The notes below the pieces were generated by a model, which saw nothing but the letters and a program-made list of their open reading frames with translations, did no database searches and was not told the origin of the DNA. From Lachnospiraceae bacterium (GTDB lineage Bacteria > Bacillota > Clostridia > Lachnospirales > Lachnospiraceae): 32,741 bases of DNA. A program made the position numbers and the translations under genes. Of the stretch, positions 7,792 through 16,385 are shown piece after piece. Each line of letters begins with the position of its first letter. Position 1 is the stretch's first letter. Where the stretch lies: contig JAEEOJ010000148.1 in NCBI GenBank assembly GCA_016284175.1, forward strand, positions 1 to 32,741. Reading direction: 5' to 3'.

Positions 7792-10623
7792 TTACGGCTC
7801 TTTGCCAAACACGATATTTCCGCCTGTTTTGATAACTACGCCGTCATTGTTTTTATATGAATAGTCGTTGGTAATGTTAATATTGCTCCAATCCGAGGGA
7901 TGGATTGCAAAACTAACCGTAAATTTATCACCCTTCTTAAGTGACATCGAATCTCCGATTGAGATTACACACTTCTTGTCACAGTCGGTACCCGACGCAT
8001 CGGAAATGCTGCCTGTAACATTGCTCAAGGCTGTATATGTACCGTCCTTTGCATTAACGGCACTGTGATAATTGTCAAATACAAACGCATTCTTATTGTC
8101 TGCAGTGTAGTAATAAGTAATGGTTGTCTTCGACAAATCAATGGCATTGGAAGAATTGTTCGTAAATTCAATAGTTCCCGAAACACTGCTCTTGCCGTCG
8201 CCGGTGTATTCAATCTTAACCGCAAGGTCGCCGGTATCTGCTGTTACATTTGAAGGAGTAACGGTTACATTATTGTTGTTTGTGTTGTTATTTGAATTGC
8301 CGCCGTTGTTTGAGTTGTTGGCTGTATTGTTGTTGACTGCTCCGCCCGAAGGAATTACGGACTCGCCTGCTTTGTCGCCACTTTTAGGAGTGGTACCGAA
8401 TATAAGCGTATCGTTTTCGTAAACGGCCATATTCTTGGCAAGGCTTACGCTTCCGCTTGTTAAGCCCGTAAAAGAAGGGTCGTTGGAATCGTCCCATACT
8501 CCGTTCTTACTCTTCATGCGGACCTGAATTTCCTGCTTGTAATTGGACTGTCCGCCGGGGTAAAGCTTTCCATCGTCAAATACTACAGAAAGATAGTAAA
8601 TATGGTTGGCTTCATCCCAGACCTTAAGTCCGTCGCATTTGCCGGACTGCATGTAGTTGGTAGTTACTTCGATATCCGAAGCGCTTCCGCCTGCTTCGTA
8701 AACTTCCGTTAAATCTATAAAGTATCTTAATTCAATCTTCTTGGGAACTCTTGCGGGCCAGCCTGTAATGTTGTAAACATAGGCCTTGATTTCCACGAAA
8801 TCGCTTCCCGAAACATTGATTCCGCCGTCTGCATAAATCTCAAGACCCGGAGTTTCAACAGCACCGAAATCTTTTATGGTCTGTCCTTTGTACTTTGAAT
8901 AAAGGTGTGCCAAAAGTCCCGTGAAACCCGCGTTATAATCGCATGCTACTTCGTTTACCGTGTAGTCCGAAACCGTATCGTTGTATCCGTCGGAAGCATC
9001 GGGACCACCTACAAGCGCACCATATAAAATGTGTCTCGCGGGATTAGGCTCATTCATATTGTCACAGTAAGAACCCTGTGCCGTTCTGTGATGAGGATTC
9101 TTCGGATAATTGTTTCCGAAACCTATTTCAAAAGATCTGCCTGTATCACCGAGTGCATATCCTGCCTGCGAAAGTGCAAAATCCTCATATGTTTTCTTTT
9201 TTGATGCACTGCATGTATCGCTTTCGGCATAAATGGAAGCAATATAAGCAGTTGTAGTTGCATATCTTAAAGATCCCCACGAATCAAGCCATGCAAGGCC
9301 TTTTGGTGTGTATGTAATTCTTTCTCCGTTAACGCCTGTGGTCCACCAGTCAAGGTGCTTTTCTACTGCGTCCGAATACTTTTTATCTCCGGTATTTCTC
9401 GCAAGTAAAACTGCAGCTCCGATATGCACATCGTCCCAGCACATAGCCCATTTATGATTCTGGTCCGCGTTTGAATAATCGCTCTTTGCGTTGTTTAAAT
9501 ATGAATCATCTCCGGTAGCCATATAAAGCCATGTTCCTGCCCACGCGAGCTCGTCGTTATATCCGCTCCATGAATTGTAAAAACCGTTTGCTGCGGTATA
9601 GCCCGCATCGGACTTTGTATCACGCGCGAATTTATAAAGACTCTTGGCGTGCTTAAGGCAAAGATCGCTGTAAGCTTTGTCCGTATCTTTATACACAATT
9701 GAACATGCTGCAAGTGAAGCCGCTGTTTCTGCACATACCGCAGAACCGGGATTCTGTTTTGTAACCTTGTATGCAGGTCTGCTCATTCTGGTATCAACCA
9801 CTTCGCAGGGTCCCCACCATGAATGGTCCTGATTACCGTCTCCGACCTGATAGTAATAAACCTCGTCCGAAGGATGGCACTTGATAAAATAATCGTTAGC
9901 CCATTTGATATTTGAAAGCGCATATTCAAGCTGTCCGGACTCAACATACGCATCCTTGTCTTCATATACTGACCATGCAAGCATTGTAGCGGTATAAGAC
10001 ATCGGAAGATTGAACTTTACATTATCGCCCGCATCATACCAGCCGCCGGATAAATCAACTCCGGCATCGGAGCCGTCCTTTAAGCAGGAATCACCTCTCC
10101 AGTTACATCTTACTTTGTCGGGAAGATCGCCCGAACGCTGAAGCTCATAAAAAAGAAGGGATTTCTGAAGAGCTTCGCCGTAATTGTACTTGCCTGTTCC
10201 TTTAGTACCTTCATATCCGCTTCCCTTTTGTGAAAGGTTCCCTGTATCAAGAATCGAATTAATCGGTTTTGTTACTGCTTCAGTTTCTTCGTTAGTTTTC
10301 TTTTCGGGTTTTGTTTCCTCTTTTTCTTCTTTTGTTTCTTCCTTTTCTTCCTTGGAATCAACAGAAACTGATGTGTCCGGCTTATCGGACACATCAGTCA
10401 CATCGCTTACCGTATTGTTTCCGGTTTCTGTAACGTCCTCTTCAACTATCGCTACTTCGGGCGTTTCAGCTTTTTTATTCTTAATCTTTTCTGTGACAAT
10501 TATACCTGCAACAAGAGCAAGTCCGGCTAAAATAACAATTGCGCCGACAGGAATTCCTATCAGTAAAAATTCCTTTATGCTCTTTTTGTTTTCTTCGTTT
10601 TCGTCAACGTATGGTTTTCTCAT
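7792..10623 (-). CDS. Membrane-anchored GH9 endoglucanase with CBM3c and C-terminal CBM3
   Basis: 943 residues. A short cytoplasmic tail (1-18) and one TM (about 19-43) without a clear signal-peptidase site suggest an uncleaved anchor. A Glu/Lys-rich spacer (55-120) follows. The GH9 catalytic domain spans about 145-575: WYDAGD with catalytic Asp197/Asp200, NPHHRTA at 509-515, and the acid Glu558 in NEVACDYNAG. A CBM3c module (about 590-745) abuts it, the processive-endoglucanase layout known from Cel9A-like enzymes. An Asn-rich linker (763-785) leads to a second CBM3 (about 798-943) ending in the family-typical GKEP. No dockerin or S-layer domain is present. It should cleave beta-1,4-glucan at the cell surface. 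Its ATG shares one base (TAATG) with the stop of the HD-GYP receptor gene. Confidence 0.95.
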   Translation of the reverse strand: MRKPYVDENEENKKSIKEFLLIGIPVGAIVILAGLALVAGIIVTEKIKNKKAETPEVAIVEEDVTETGNNTVSDVTDVSDKPDTSVSVDSKEEKEETKEEKEETKPEKKTNEETEAVTKPINSILDTGNLSQKGSGYEGTKGTGKYNYGEALQKSLLFYELQRSGDLPDKVRCNWRGDSCLKDGSDAGVDLSGGWYDAGDNVKFNLPMSYTATMLAWSVYEDKDAYVESGQLEYALSNIKWANDYFIKCHPSDEVYYYQVGDGNQDHSWWGPCEVVDTRMSRPAYKVTKQNPGSAVCAETAASLAACSIVYKDTDKAYSDLCLKHAKSLYKFARDTKSDAGYTAANGFYNSWSGYNDELAWAGTWLYMATGDDSYLNNAKSDYSNADQNHKWAMCWDDVHIGAAVLLARNTGDKKYSDAVEKHLDWWTTGVNGERITYTPKGLAWLDSWGSLRYATTTAYIASIYAESDTCSASKKKTYEDFALSQAGYALGDTGRSFEIGFGNNYPKNPHHRTAQGSYCDNMNEPNPARHILYGALVGGPDASDGYNDTVSDYTVNEVACDYNAGFTGLLAHLYSKYKGQTIKDFGAVETPGLEIYADGGINVSGSDFVEIKAYVYNITGWPARVPKKIELRYFIDLTEVYEAGGSASDIEVTTNYMQSGKCDGLKVWDEANHIYYLSVVFDDGKLYPGGQSNYKQEIQVRMKSKNGVWDDSNDPSFTGLTSGSVSLAKNMAVYENDTLIFGTTPKSGDKAGESVIPSGGAVNNNTANNSNNGGNSNNNTNNNNVTVTPSNVTADTGDLAVKIEYTGDGKSSVSGTIEFTNNSSNAIDLSKTTITYYYTADNKNAFVFDNYHSAVNAKDGTYTALSNVTGSISDASGTDCDKKCVISIGDSMSLKKGDKFTVSFAIHPSDWSNINITNDYSYKNNDGVVIKTGGNIVFGKEP

Positions 10624-13600
10624 TACTCTTCCTTATCCTCAGCCTTTTCGGATTCTTCGTCCTGTTTTTTATGGATGTTGTTGATATCATCCATTGATCC
10701 GCCGCCCTTGTCGTCAGGATCTCTGAATGCACCCTGTTCAACCAGTCTCAAGAAGGCATCTACAACATCTTCAGTAAGCTGAGTGCCTGACACTTCTTTT
10801 ATGATTGATACAACCTTTTCGAAATTCATACGATTTCTGTAAGGTCTGTTTGAATACATGGCATCGAAAGTATCCGCAACTGCAATAATCTGCGCTGCTC
10901 TGGGAATTTCGTCACCCTTAAGTCCATCGGGATAACCTCTTCCGTCAGGTCTTTCATGATGCGATTTCGCGCCGGTCGCAAGCTCAGGCATAATACTGAT
11001 GTCTTTAAGAACGTTATAGCCCTGAATCGAATGTGACTTGATAAGCGTAAATTCTTCGTCCGTAAGTTTTCCGTTTTTGTTAAGTACTTCAGGCTTGATA
11101 CCGATCTTTCCGATATCATGCAAAAGCGCTATGTTGTAATACTTCTCAACGGTATCCTCATCATATCCGAGTTCCTTCGCAAGCATTGCAGTGTACTCCG
11201 CAACTCTAGTAGAGTGACCTTTGGTATAACGGTCTTTCATATCGATGGTTCGCGCTATCGCTTCTGTCATCTCTTTGATGAACAGTCGGTTTTCTTCCTG
11301 TTTCTTTAAGTAGTTTCTTGTCTTTCTGTGAACTACTAAAACTATCAGTTCGTAGAGCGCAAATGCAAGGAATATAGCGATAAGTACGTAGAACAAAAGT
11401 GTTTCATGGAACGCTTTCTGTTTTACGATTGTTACGGAAAGTTCGTTTTCGCCCGGATTTAAGGCATCATCAAGCTTCATGATGAAATGATATGTCTTGC
11501 CTCGAAGGTTGGTATATGTAACCGGCTCGAATTCCGTACTTGCCACGGTTCTTTCGTCCTTATCAAATCCTTCAAGATAATAGGTTACCTGGGGATTCAT
11601 CAGTGAATATGTATATACATATCCGAAAATCGTAACTCTCTTTGTATGAGGCGGAATTGTGATTACACCGGTTTCGTCGGGATAGATATCCACGCCGTCT
11701 GCATCCACATACGGAACCGCCATTTTTATATCAACGACATCCGCAAATTCTTTTTCGATATTTACTTTTGAAACGCCTGTGGAACCTGCAACATACAAAT
11801 CTCCGTCTTCAGTCAGTTCGCTGTAGGAGTTTGCCGTCGCAACGGAGGTGAGTCCGTTGAATATACTGAAATATGTGGGATTGATATTTTCATTGTTTAA
11901 AAGCTCGTCAACTTTGGCTACGTAAATACCGTTGCTGGCCAATATCCACATCTCACCCTTGCTGTTTTCAACCATATCGAAGTTGTTCGAGTAAGGGAAA
12001 TTCTTGATTGTTACGACCTGGAAGTCCTCGGTCATATACGCAATCGAGTTACTGGTTATAATCCAGTAGAGATGTCTTTTTGCGTCTCTTTTTATTCTTA
12101 AAACAACCATTGAAGCAAGGCCTTCTTTTAAGCCTATTCCTTCTACGTTGTTGCCTTTTTTTACATAAATACCGCCGCCATCGGTACCCATTATTATTTC
12201 ACCGTTAAAGCCCTCGGTAACTGTAAGCACTTCAGGGTTTCCGAGTCCCGAATCGGTATCGATTACTTCTTTTACGCCCGCTTTACTGTCAAGTACAGCC
12301 AGACCTTCGGAACACGCTACATAAATGGTTTTATCTTCGCATTCATACACGGCTCTGACCTTGTTTGAAGGAAGTCCCGAATCTTTGTTAAAAGATGTAA
12401 TGTTTCCGTCCTCATACTTTAAAAGGCCCAGATTGCTGTATGTCGAAATCCAGAGTATGTTTCCACTGTCTCTGATAATGGACCTGATTCTGACACCATC
12501 CAGCAGTTTTATGAGATTGTTGGTGTTGTCGGGATCCATGTCTTTGGGAATATTATATTTCTTCCTGATGAGCATGTATTTGGCTTTTGCGCCGCCTTCA
12601 ACAGCAATAAGTCCGTCATCGGTTCCCATTAAAAGAAATGAATTATAACGTGCTGTTGTATTAACTACTGCCTCTTCAATCCCGTACTTGGCAAAAATAT
12701 CCGTAAAACGGTTACGTACGACTTTTAAGACACCCTGTCTCGATGATGCAAACCAAAGATTTCCTTCATAGTCGGTAATCATCTGATCAATCGAGTTGTT
12801 CATCGGAAGGTTGTAAATCTGTCTGAATCCTGCATTGTCATTAATTCCGATACCGTTATCGGCGCAAACCCAGAGTTTGTTGTCCAGATACTCCAGAGAA
12901 TTGATTTTTTTAAGAGGATCGACATTTATTTCTTTTACGGTTTCCCATTTATCACCTAACTCACCATAAAAGATACTCGAGTCATCGGTTCCGATGTAAA
13001 GATATCCGGGGTTATTCGGATCGGGTAAAACGCAGTTTGCATCCTTAAAACCAAGCTTTGATTCATCGTTAAAGCCGGTCACCTTAAGATTTTGAATTGT
13101 AAACACATCACCTTCCTGCGTAATACCGTAAATGATGCCGGTATTATCATCCATACGAAGCTCATGAATAAAAGCATCGTTAATGCTCGGAGAATCAAGT
13201 CTGTACATGTTCTGGTATTCATCAACGATTTCAATGCCGTGCGTGGTGGCTATAAGAATATTGCCCGCCTTGTCTTCCACGATACTTCTGATAGAAAGCG
13301 ACTGTGAGGAATGAATATCTTTAAAATATTTGTACTCGCCCTTTTCAAGCATTGCGGTACCGTTGTCGTTCGTACCTATCCAGAGACGGTTTTTACTGTC
13401 CACATAAAGAGCTGTAATACTCGCAATACCTGTGGTTGAATCCATTCTTTCAAAATTGAGTCCGTCAAATTTGATAAGTCCCGAGTAACTGCCTATCCAA
13501 ATAAAGCCCTCAGCGGTTTCTGCAATCGCATTGGCCTCGGATGTCGGAAGTCCGTTACTGTTATTGTAAAGAAAAGATGTGTAGCCTTCGTTCTGTCCCG

Positions 13601-13784
13601 AAAATTCTACGCTTACGTCGTCATATTCAACACCCGAATGAGTCTTCGCAGATGCCGTATTATCAAAGAAAACCACCGTAAAAGAAACCGTCAGAACAAA
13701 TAAAAGGACCAGACTAAAAAGTCTTTTAGCCCGCTCCATAATAATCCGACGTTTTTTTAAAGAAAAACGGTAAAAACTTTTCAT
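10623..13784 (-). CDS. Beta-propeller/Y_Y_Y receptor with cytoplasmic HD-GYP c-di-GMP phosphodiesterase domain
   Basis: 1053 residues. An N-terminal signal/anchor (about 21-41) is followed by many two-component-regulator-propeller repeats (about 75-680; for example GLPTSEANAIAETAEGFIWI, SIVEDKAGNILIAT, RAVYECEDKTIYVA), a Y_Y_Y domain (about 690-790), a TM (about 796-818) and an HD-GYP domain (about 840-1020). The metal and catalytic set is intact: His857 in GHSTR, His889-Asp890 in LLHDIGKIG, His918, His942-His943, the GYP motif at 950-952, and Asp971. The extracellular part matches the sensor half of Bacteroidetes glycan-sensing hybrid histidine kinases, but the output is c-di-GMP breakdown. 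The ATG at 13784 has GAGGG six bases upstream; Met16 has no ribosome site. It is directly coupled to the GH9 cellulase. Confidence 0.93.
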   Translation of the reverse strand: MKSFYRFSLKKRRIIMERAKRLFSLVLLFVLTVSFTVVFFDNTASAKTHSGVEYDDVSVEFSGQNEGYTSFLYNNSNGLPTSEANAIAETAEGFIWIGSYSGLIKFDGLNFERMDSTTGIASITALYVDSKNRLWIGTNDNGTAMLEKGEYKYFKDIHSSQSLSIRSIVEDKAGNILIATTHGIEIVDEYQNMYRLDSPSINDAFIHELRMDDNTGIIYGITQEGDVFTIQNLKVTGFNDESKLGFKDANCVLPDPNNPGYLYIGTDDSSIFYGELGDKWETVKEINVDPLKKINSLEYLDNKLWVCADNGIGINDNAGFRQIYNLPMNNSIDQMITDYEGNLWFASSRQGVLKVVRNRFTDIFAKYGIEEAVVNTTARYNSFLLMGTDDGLIAVEGGAKAKYMLIRKKYNIPKDMDPDNTNNLIKLLDGVRIRSIIRDSGNILWISTYSNLGLLKYEDGNITSFNKDSGLPSNKVRAVYECEDKTIYVACSEGLAVLDSKAGVKEVIDTDSGLGNPEVLTVTEGFNGEIIMGTDGGGIYVKKGNNVEGIGLKEGLASMVVLRIKRDAKRHLYWIITSNSIAYMTEDFQVVTIKNFPYSNNFDMVENSKGEMWILASNGIYVAKVDELLNNENINPTYFSIFNGLTSVATANSYSELTEDGDLYVAGSTGVSKVNIEKEFADVVDIKMAVPYVDADGVDIYPDETGVITIPPHTKRVTIFGYVYTYSLMNPQVTYYLEGFDKDERTVASTEFEPVTYTNLRGKTYHFIMKLDDALNPGENELSVTIVKQKAFHETLLFYVLIAIFLAFALYELIVLVVHRKTRNYLKKQEENRLFIKEMTEAIARTIDMKDRYTKGHSTRVAEYTAMLAKELGYDEDTVEKYYNIALLHDIGKIGIKPEVLNKNGKLTDEEFTLIKSHSIQGYNVLKDISIMPELATGAKSHHERPDGRGYPDGLKGDEIPRAAQIIAVADTFDAMYSNRPYRNRMNFEKVVSIIKEVSGTQLTEDVVDAFLRLVEQGAFRDPDDKGGGSMDDINNIHKKQDEESEKAEDKEE

Positions 13785-13845
13785 AACATTCCCTCTTTAA
13801 GCCAAAATAAAATGATCTTCCACAATCATAATTACTCAAATTATT

Positions 13846-13874
13846 ATTTTAACATAAGGGAGTGTTTTTTTCAA
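13846..13874 (-). promoter_or_regulatory. Promoter of the HD-GYP receptor-cellulase unit
   Basis: On the minus strand TTGAAA (13869-13874) and TAAAAT (13846-13851) are separated by exactly 17 bases. Transcription should start near 13839, about 55 bases before the ATG at 13784. Confidence 0.65.
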
Positions 13875-13892
13875 TTAAAAGACCTTGCAAAA

Positions 13893-14549
13893 CTAGTTTA
13901 AAATACTTGCAAAAAATGCCCTTACTTCGTGCAAATTCACGAAGATTTTATGGCAGAGTTTTGTTATCTCTTCATCCGGCTGAATAATGTCCGGAACCAT
14001 TAACGGTTTTGCTCCTGCTGCATGCGCTGCTTTGATGCCGTTAAACGAGTCTTCAATGATATAGCTTAACGTCGGATCAACGCCGAGTTTTTCTGCTGCT
14101 TCAAGGAAGATTTCAGGGTCCGGTTTTGACTTTGTAACCATATCTCCGCCGATTACAACATCAAAGTATTCAAGTATCTTTGCATCTCTAAGCTGGTTTG
14201 TAACGGTTTTTACGTTGGTTGACGATGCAAGAGCGGTTTTAATGCCGTTTTCCTTTAAGAAACATAAAAGTTCATCAACTCCGGTCTTCTTCGGAAGTTT
14301 TCCTCCTCCGCAGAGAGCTCTGTACCTTTCGCCGATTACTTTCTTATACTCTTCGTACGGACAGTCTTCACCGTAGGTCTCAAGGAACAGTTTCTCAGTC
14401 GCTCTCTCATTAATACCTATACATTTTAAGATAAGCTCATCCATTCCCTGCATATTTTTTTCTTTTGCAAAATCTATCCACAGGTCACAAACGATTCTCT
14501 CCGAATCAAAAATGACTCCGTCCATATCAAATATAACCAATTCTATCAT
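13893..14549 (-). CDS. HAD-superfamily phosphatase, beta-phosphoglucomutase-like
   Basis: 218 residues with all four HAD motifs: DMDGV (Asp8 nucleophile, Asp10), SST at 109-111, Lys142 in KSKPDP, and ED at 166-167 followed by SFNGIKAAHAAGA. The helical cap between residues 15 and 90 is of type C1. This subfamily covers beta-phosphoglucomutase, phosphoglycolate phosphatase and sugar-phosphate phosphatases, and sequence alone does not fix the substrate. GGAG precedes ATG 14549. It lies 33 bases downstream of the tyrosine phosphatase gene and is probably cotranscribed with it. Confidence 0.88.
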   Translation of the reverse strand: MIELVIFDMDGVIFDSERIVCDLWIDFAKEKNMQGMDELILKCIGINERATEKLFLETYGEDCPYEEYKKVIGERYRALCGGGKLPKKTGVDELLCFLKENGIKTALASSTNVKTVTNQLRDAKILEYFDVVIGGDMVTKSKPDPEIFLEAAEKLGVDPTLSYIIEDSFNGIKAAHAAGAKPLMVPDIIQPDEEITKLCHKIFVNLHEVRAFFASILN

Positions 14550-14582
14550 TTATTTCTCCATGGCATTTTATTAAATTGTGAT

Positions 14583-15044
14583 TTAATTTTCTGCTTTTAT
14601 CTTTTGAAGAAGACCCACGCAGCCCTCTTTTATTTGTCTGTATGCAGTTACGAAGTCTCCCGTATACCAGGGATCCGCAATCTGCTTGCCGGGTGTCGAA
14701 GAATAGTCCATGCAGAGCGAAATCTTATCATCTCTTCCGCCAAAGAACCTGTCACGCATGATTCGCAAATGAATGTCTTCCATGGCAATTATGTAATCGA
14801 ATTCATCATAATCGCTTCTTTTCACCTGTCTTGCACTATGGCCTTTGCAATCAATCCCGTGTCTTTTTAACTCATCTCTCGCGGGCGGATATACCGGATT
14901 GCCCAGTTCCTCGGTGGAAGTCGCTGCCGATTCAATATGGAATCTGTCTGCAATTCCCTCTTTTTTTACCATATCCTTAAAAATATACTCTGCCATGGGC
15001 GAACGACATATATTGCCCCAGCAGACAAAAAGAACCTTTATCAT
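14583..15044 (-). CDS. Low-molecular-weight protein-tyrosine phosphatase
   Basis: 153 residues from ATG 15044, chosen because CGGAG lies eight bases upstream; an upstream TTG (15089) has no ribosome site. The P-loop C8-WGNIC-R14-SP is the CX5R active site right at the N-terminus, and DPWYTGDF near residue 118 holds the general-acid Asp of the DP[YW] motif. Usual roles are dephosphorylating protein tyrosine (often in polysaccharide export control) or arginine; no matching kinase is in this window. An extended -10 (TGGTATTAT on the minus strand, hexamer 15116-15121) may be its promoter. Confidence 0.93.
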   Translation of the reverse strand: MIKVLFVCWGNICRSPMAEYIFKDMVKKEGIADRFHIESAATSTEELGNPVYPPARDELKRHGIDCKGHSARQVKRSDYDEFDYIIAMEDIHLRIMRDRFFGGRDDKISLCMDYSSTPGKQIADPWYTGDFVTAYRQIKEGCVGLLQKIKAEN

Positions 15045-15115
15045 ATCAAAATCTCCGTTTTTAATGCCTAAAATTTCGAGATTTGCCAAACAAAAGCTTT
15101 AATCCACAAGTATTT

Positions 15116-15124
15116 ATAATACCA
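15116..15124 (-). promoter_or_regulatory. Candidate extended -10 promoter for the phosphatase pair
   Basis: The minus strand reads TG-G-TATTAT here, an extended -10, with no good -35. It lies about 70 bases before the tyrosine phosphatase ATG and just after the hydrolase terminator. Confidence 0.4.
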
Positions 15125-15153
15125 TATCATACATAATTCTTCCAGCAGACAAG

Positions 15154-15187
15154 CCAAAAAGAACCCCGGCAGCATCGCCGGGGCTCT
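15154..15187 (-). terminator. Rho-independent terminator of the alpha/beta hydrolase gene
   Basis: On the minus strand GAGCCCCGGC pairs with GCCGGGGTTC (one G-U pair) around a six-base loop and is followed by TTTTT. It begins 29 bases after the hydrolase stop. Confidence 0.88.
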
Positions 15188-15215
15188 TAAGCTTTAATGT
15201 GTTTTTTCTCAAAAA

Positions 15216-16208
15216 CTAGATGTATTTTCTGATAAACTCCTCGATATGATCAAACGGAATTACATTAAGATTATCATAAAGGTCCGTATGCACCGCTTCA
15301 GGAATTATCATGAGTTCCTTATTGTCGGTAAATTTACTGTCTTTAATCATGTTTGCATATGCATCCTTCGAGAAATAACATGAATGCGCCTTTTCGCCGT
15401 GAACAAGTAAAACCGCACTTCTGATCTCATTCGAGTATTTAAGTATCGGCTGGTTCATAAAAGATTCGCACCCGATCACATTCCATCCCTCGTTGGAATT
15501 AAGAGATCTTGCATGATATGCTCGGCCTTTGTAGTATTCGCTGTAATCTTTAACGAAGAAAGGTGCATCTTCATCAACAGGCAGAGGAAGGCAGCCTCCG
15601 GCACGCTTATAGGAACCTTTCTTTAAATCTTCCAGACGCTGTATGGCAAGAGCTTTCTTTTTCTCATAGCGTTTTTCTTCGGAATCTTCGGAATCAAAAT
15701 ATCCGTTGGAATTTACTCTGGTCATATCATACATGGTTGAAGCCACGGTTACTTTAATACGAGGATCAAGTGCAGCCGTGTTAATTGCCATTCCGCCCCA
15801 GCCGCAGATTCCGATGATTCCGATATGCTCCTCATCCACCCTGTCATTCAGACTCAGGAAATCGACTGCTGCCATAAAATCTTCCGTATTGATATCCGGA
15901 GATGCCATGTATCTCGGCTCTCCGCCGCTTTCGCCCGTAAAAGAAGGATCAAACGCGATTGTTAAAAATCCTCTTTCTGCCATATTCTGTGCATATAGGC
16001 CCGAACACTGTTCCTTAACCGCACCAAAAGGCCCCGAAACCGCAATCGCGGGAAGCTTGCCTTCGGCGTTCTTCGGAACATACATATCTGCCGCAAGCGT
16101 AATTCCATATCGGTTAACGAATGTCACTTTGCTGTGTTCAACCTTATCGCTTTTGGGAAATGTCTTATCCCATTCTGTTACCAATGTAAGTTCTTCTTTT
16201 AAAAGCAT
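15216..16208 (-). CDS. Alpha/beta hydrolase with Cys nucleophile (COG1073/dienelactone hydrolase-like)
   Basis: 330 residues. The core shows a beta-strand with the oxyanion region (LPAIAVSGPFG, 52-62), DPSFTGESGG (87-96), the nucleophile elbow GICGWGG (133-139) with Cys135 where most relatives have Ser, and a likely catalytic His307 in PEAVHTD. A Cys at the elbow is known for dienelactone hydrolases and for part of COG1073. The substrate is unknown. GAGGTG precedes ATG 16208. It diverges from a LysR regulator, so it is the probable target of that regulator; a TATACT -10 (16251-16256) without a good -35 fits an activator-dependent promoter. It ends at a strong terminator. Confidence 0.85.
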   Translation of the reverse strand: MLLKEELTLVTEWDKTFPKSDKVEHSKVTFVNRYGITLAADMYVPKNAEGKLPAIAVSGPFGAVKEQCSGLYAQNMAERGFLTIAFDPSFTGESGGEPRYMASPDINTEDFMAAVDFLSLNDRVDEEHIGIIGICGWGGMAINTAALDPRIKVTVASTMYDMTRVNSNGYFDSEDSEEKRYEKKKALAIQRLEDLKKGSYKRAGGCLPLPVDEDAPFFVKDYSEYYKGRAYHARSLNSNEGWNVIGCESFMNQPILKYSNEIRSAVLLVHGEKAHSCYFSKDAYANMIKDSKFTDNKELMIIPEAVHTDLYDNLNVIPFDHIEEFIRKYI

Positions 16209-16250
16209 TCAAAACACCTCGTAAATGCATCTTTTTCTCTTCTGATAACA

Positions 16251-16256
16251 AGTATA
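16251..16256 (-). promoter_or_regulatory. Candidate -10 of the hydrolase promoter
   Basis: The minus strand reads TATACT; the position 17 bases further up (TAGCGC) is a poor -35, as expected for a promoter that needs an activator. It lies 43 bases before the hydrolase start and 35 bases from the palindrome at 16291. Confidence 0.4.
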
Positions 16257-16261
16257 CGGGA

Positions 16262-16290
16262 TTGACATGAATTGCGCTAATGAATAAAAT
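16262..16290 (+). promoter_or_regulatory. Promoter of the LysR regulator gene
   Basis: TTGACA (16262-16267) and TAAAAT (16285-16290) with a 17-base spacer, almost full consensus. Transcription should start near 16297, inside the palindrome that follows. Confidence 0.8.
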
Positions 16291-16306
16291 GAATATCATG
16301 ATATTC
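16291..16306. promoter_or_regulatory. Perfect palindrome, probable LysR-family operator
   Basis: GAATATCATGATATTC is a perfect 16-bp inverted repeat between the divergent genes. It directly follows the -10 of the LysR promoter and covers its predicted +1, so binding there should repress the regulator's own gene, while it lies upstream of the divergent hydrolase promoter. Confidence 0.7.
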
Positions 16307-16385
16307 CATTATGGCATATCACTCTATCATGTGCTTTACATTTTTTATATCTGAAAAAATTATTCCTGCCAACGGAGGATTGAAT

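Noticed and set aside
10184..10684. Plus-strand open frame of 166 codons
   Set aside because: It is antisense to the N-terminus of the GH9 enzyme; the Ser/Phe-rich product mirrors the Glu/Lys linker.
13785..13892. c-di-GMP riboswitch before the HD-GYP gene
   Set aside because: The leader is only about 55 bases after the predicted start and shows no GEMM-like structure.
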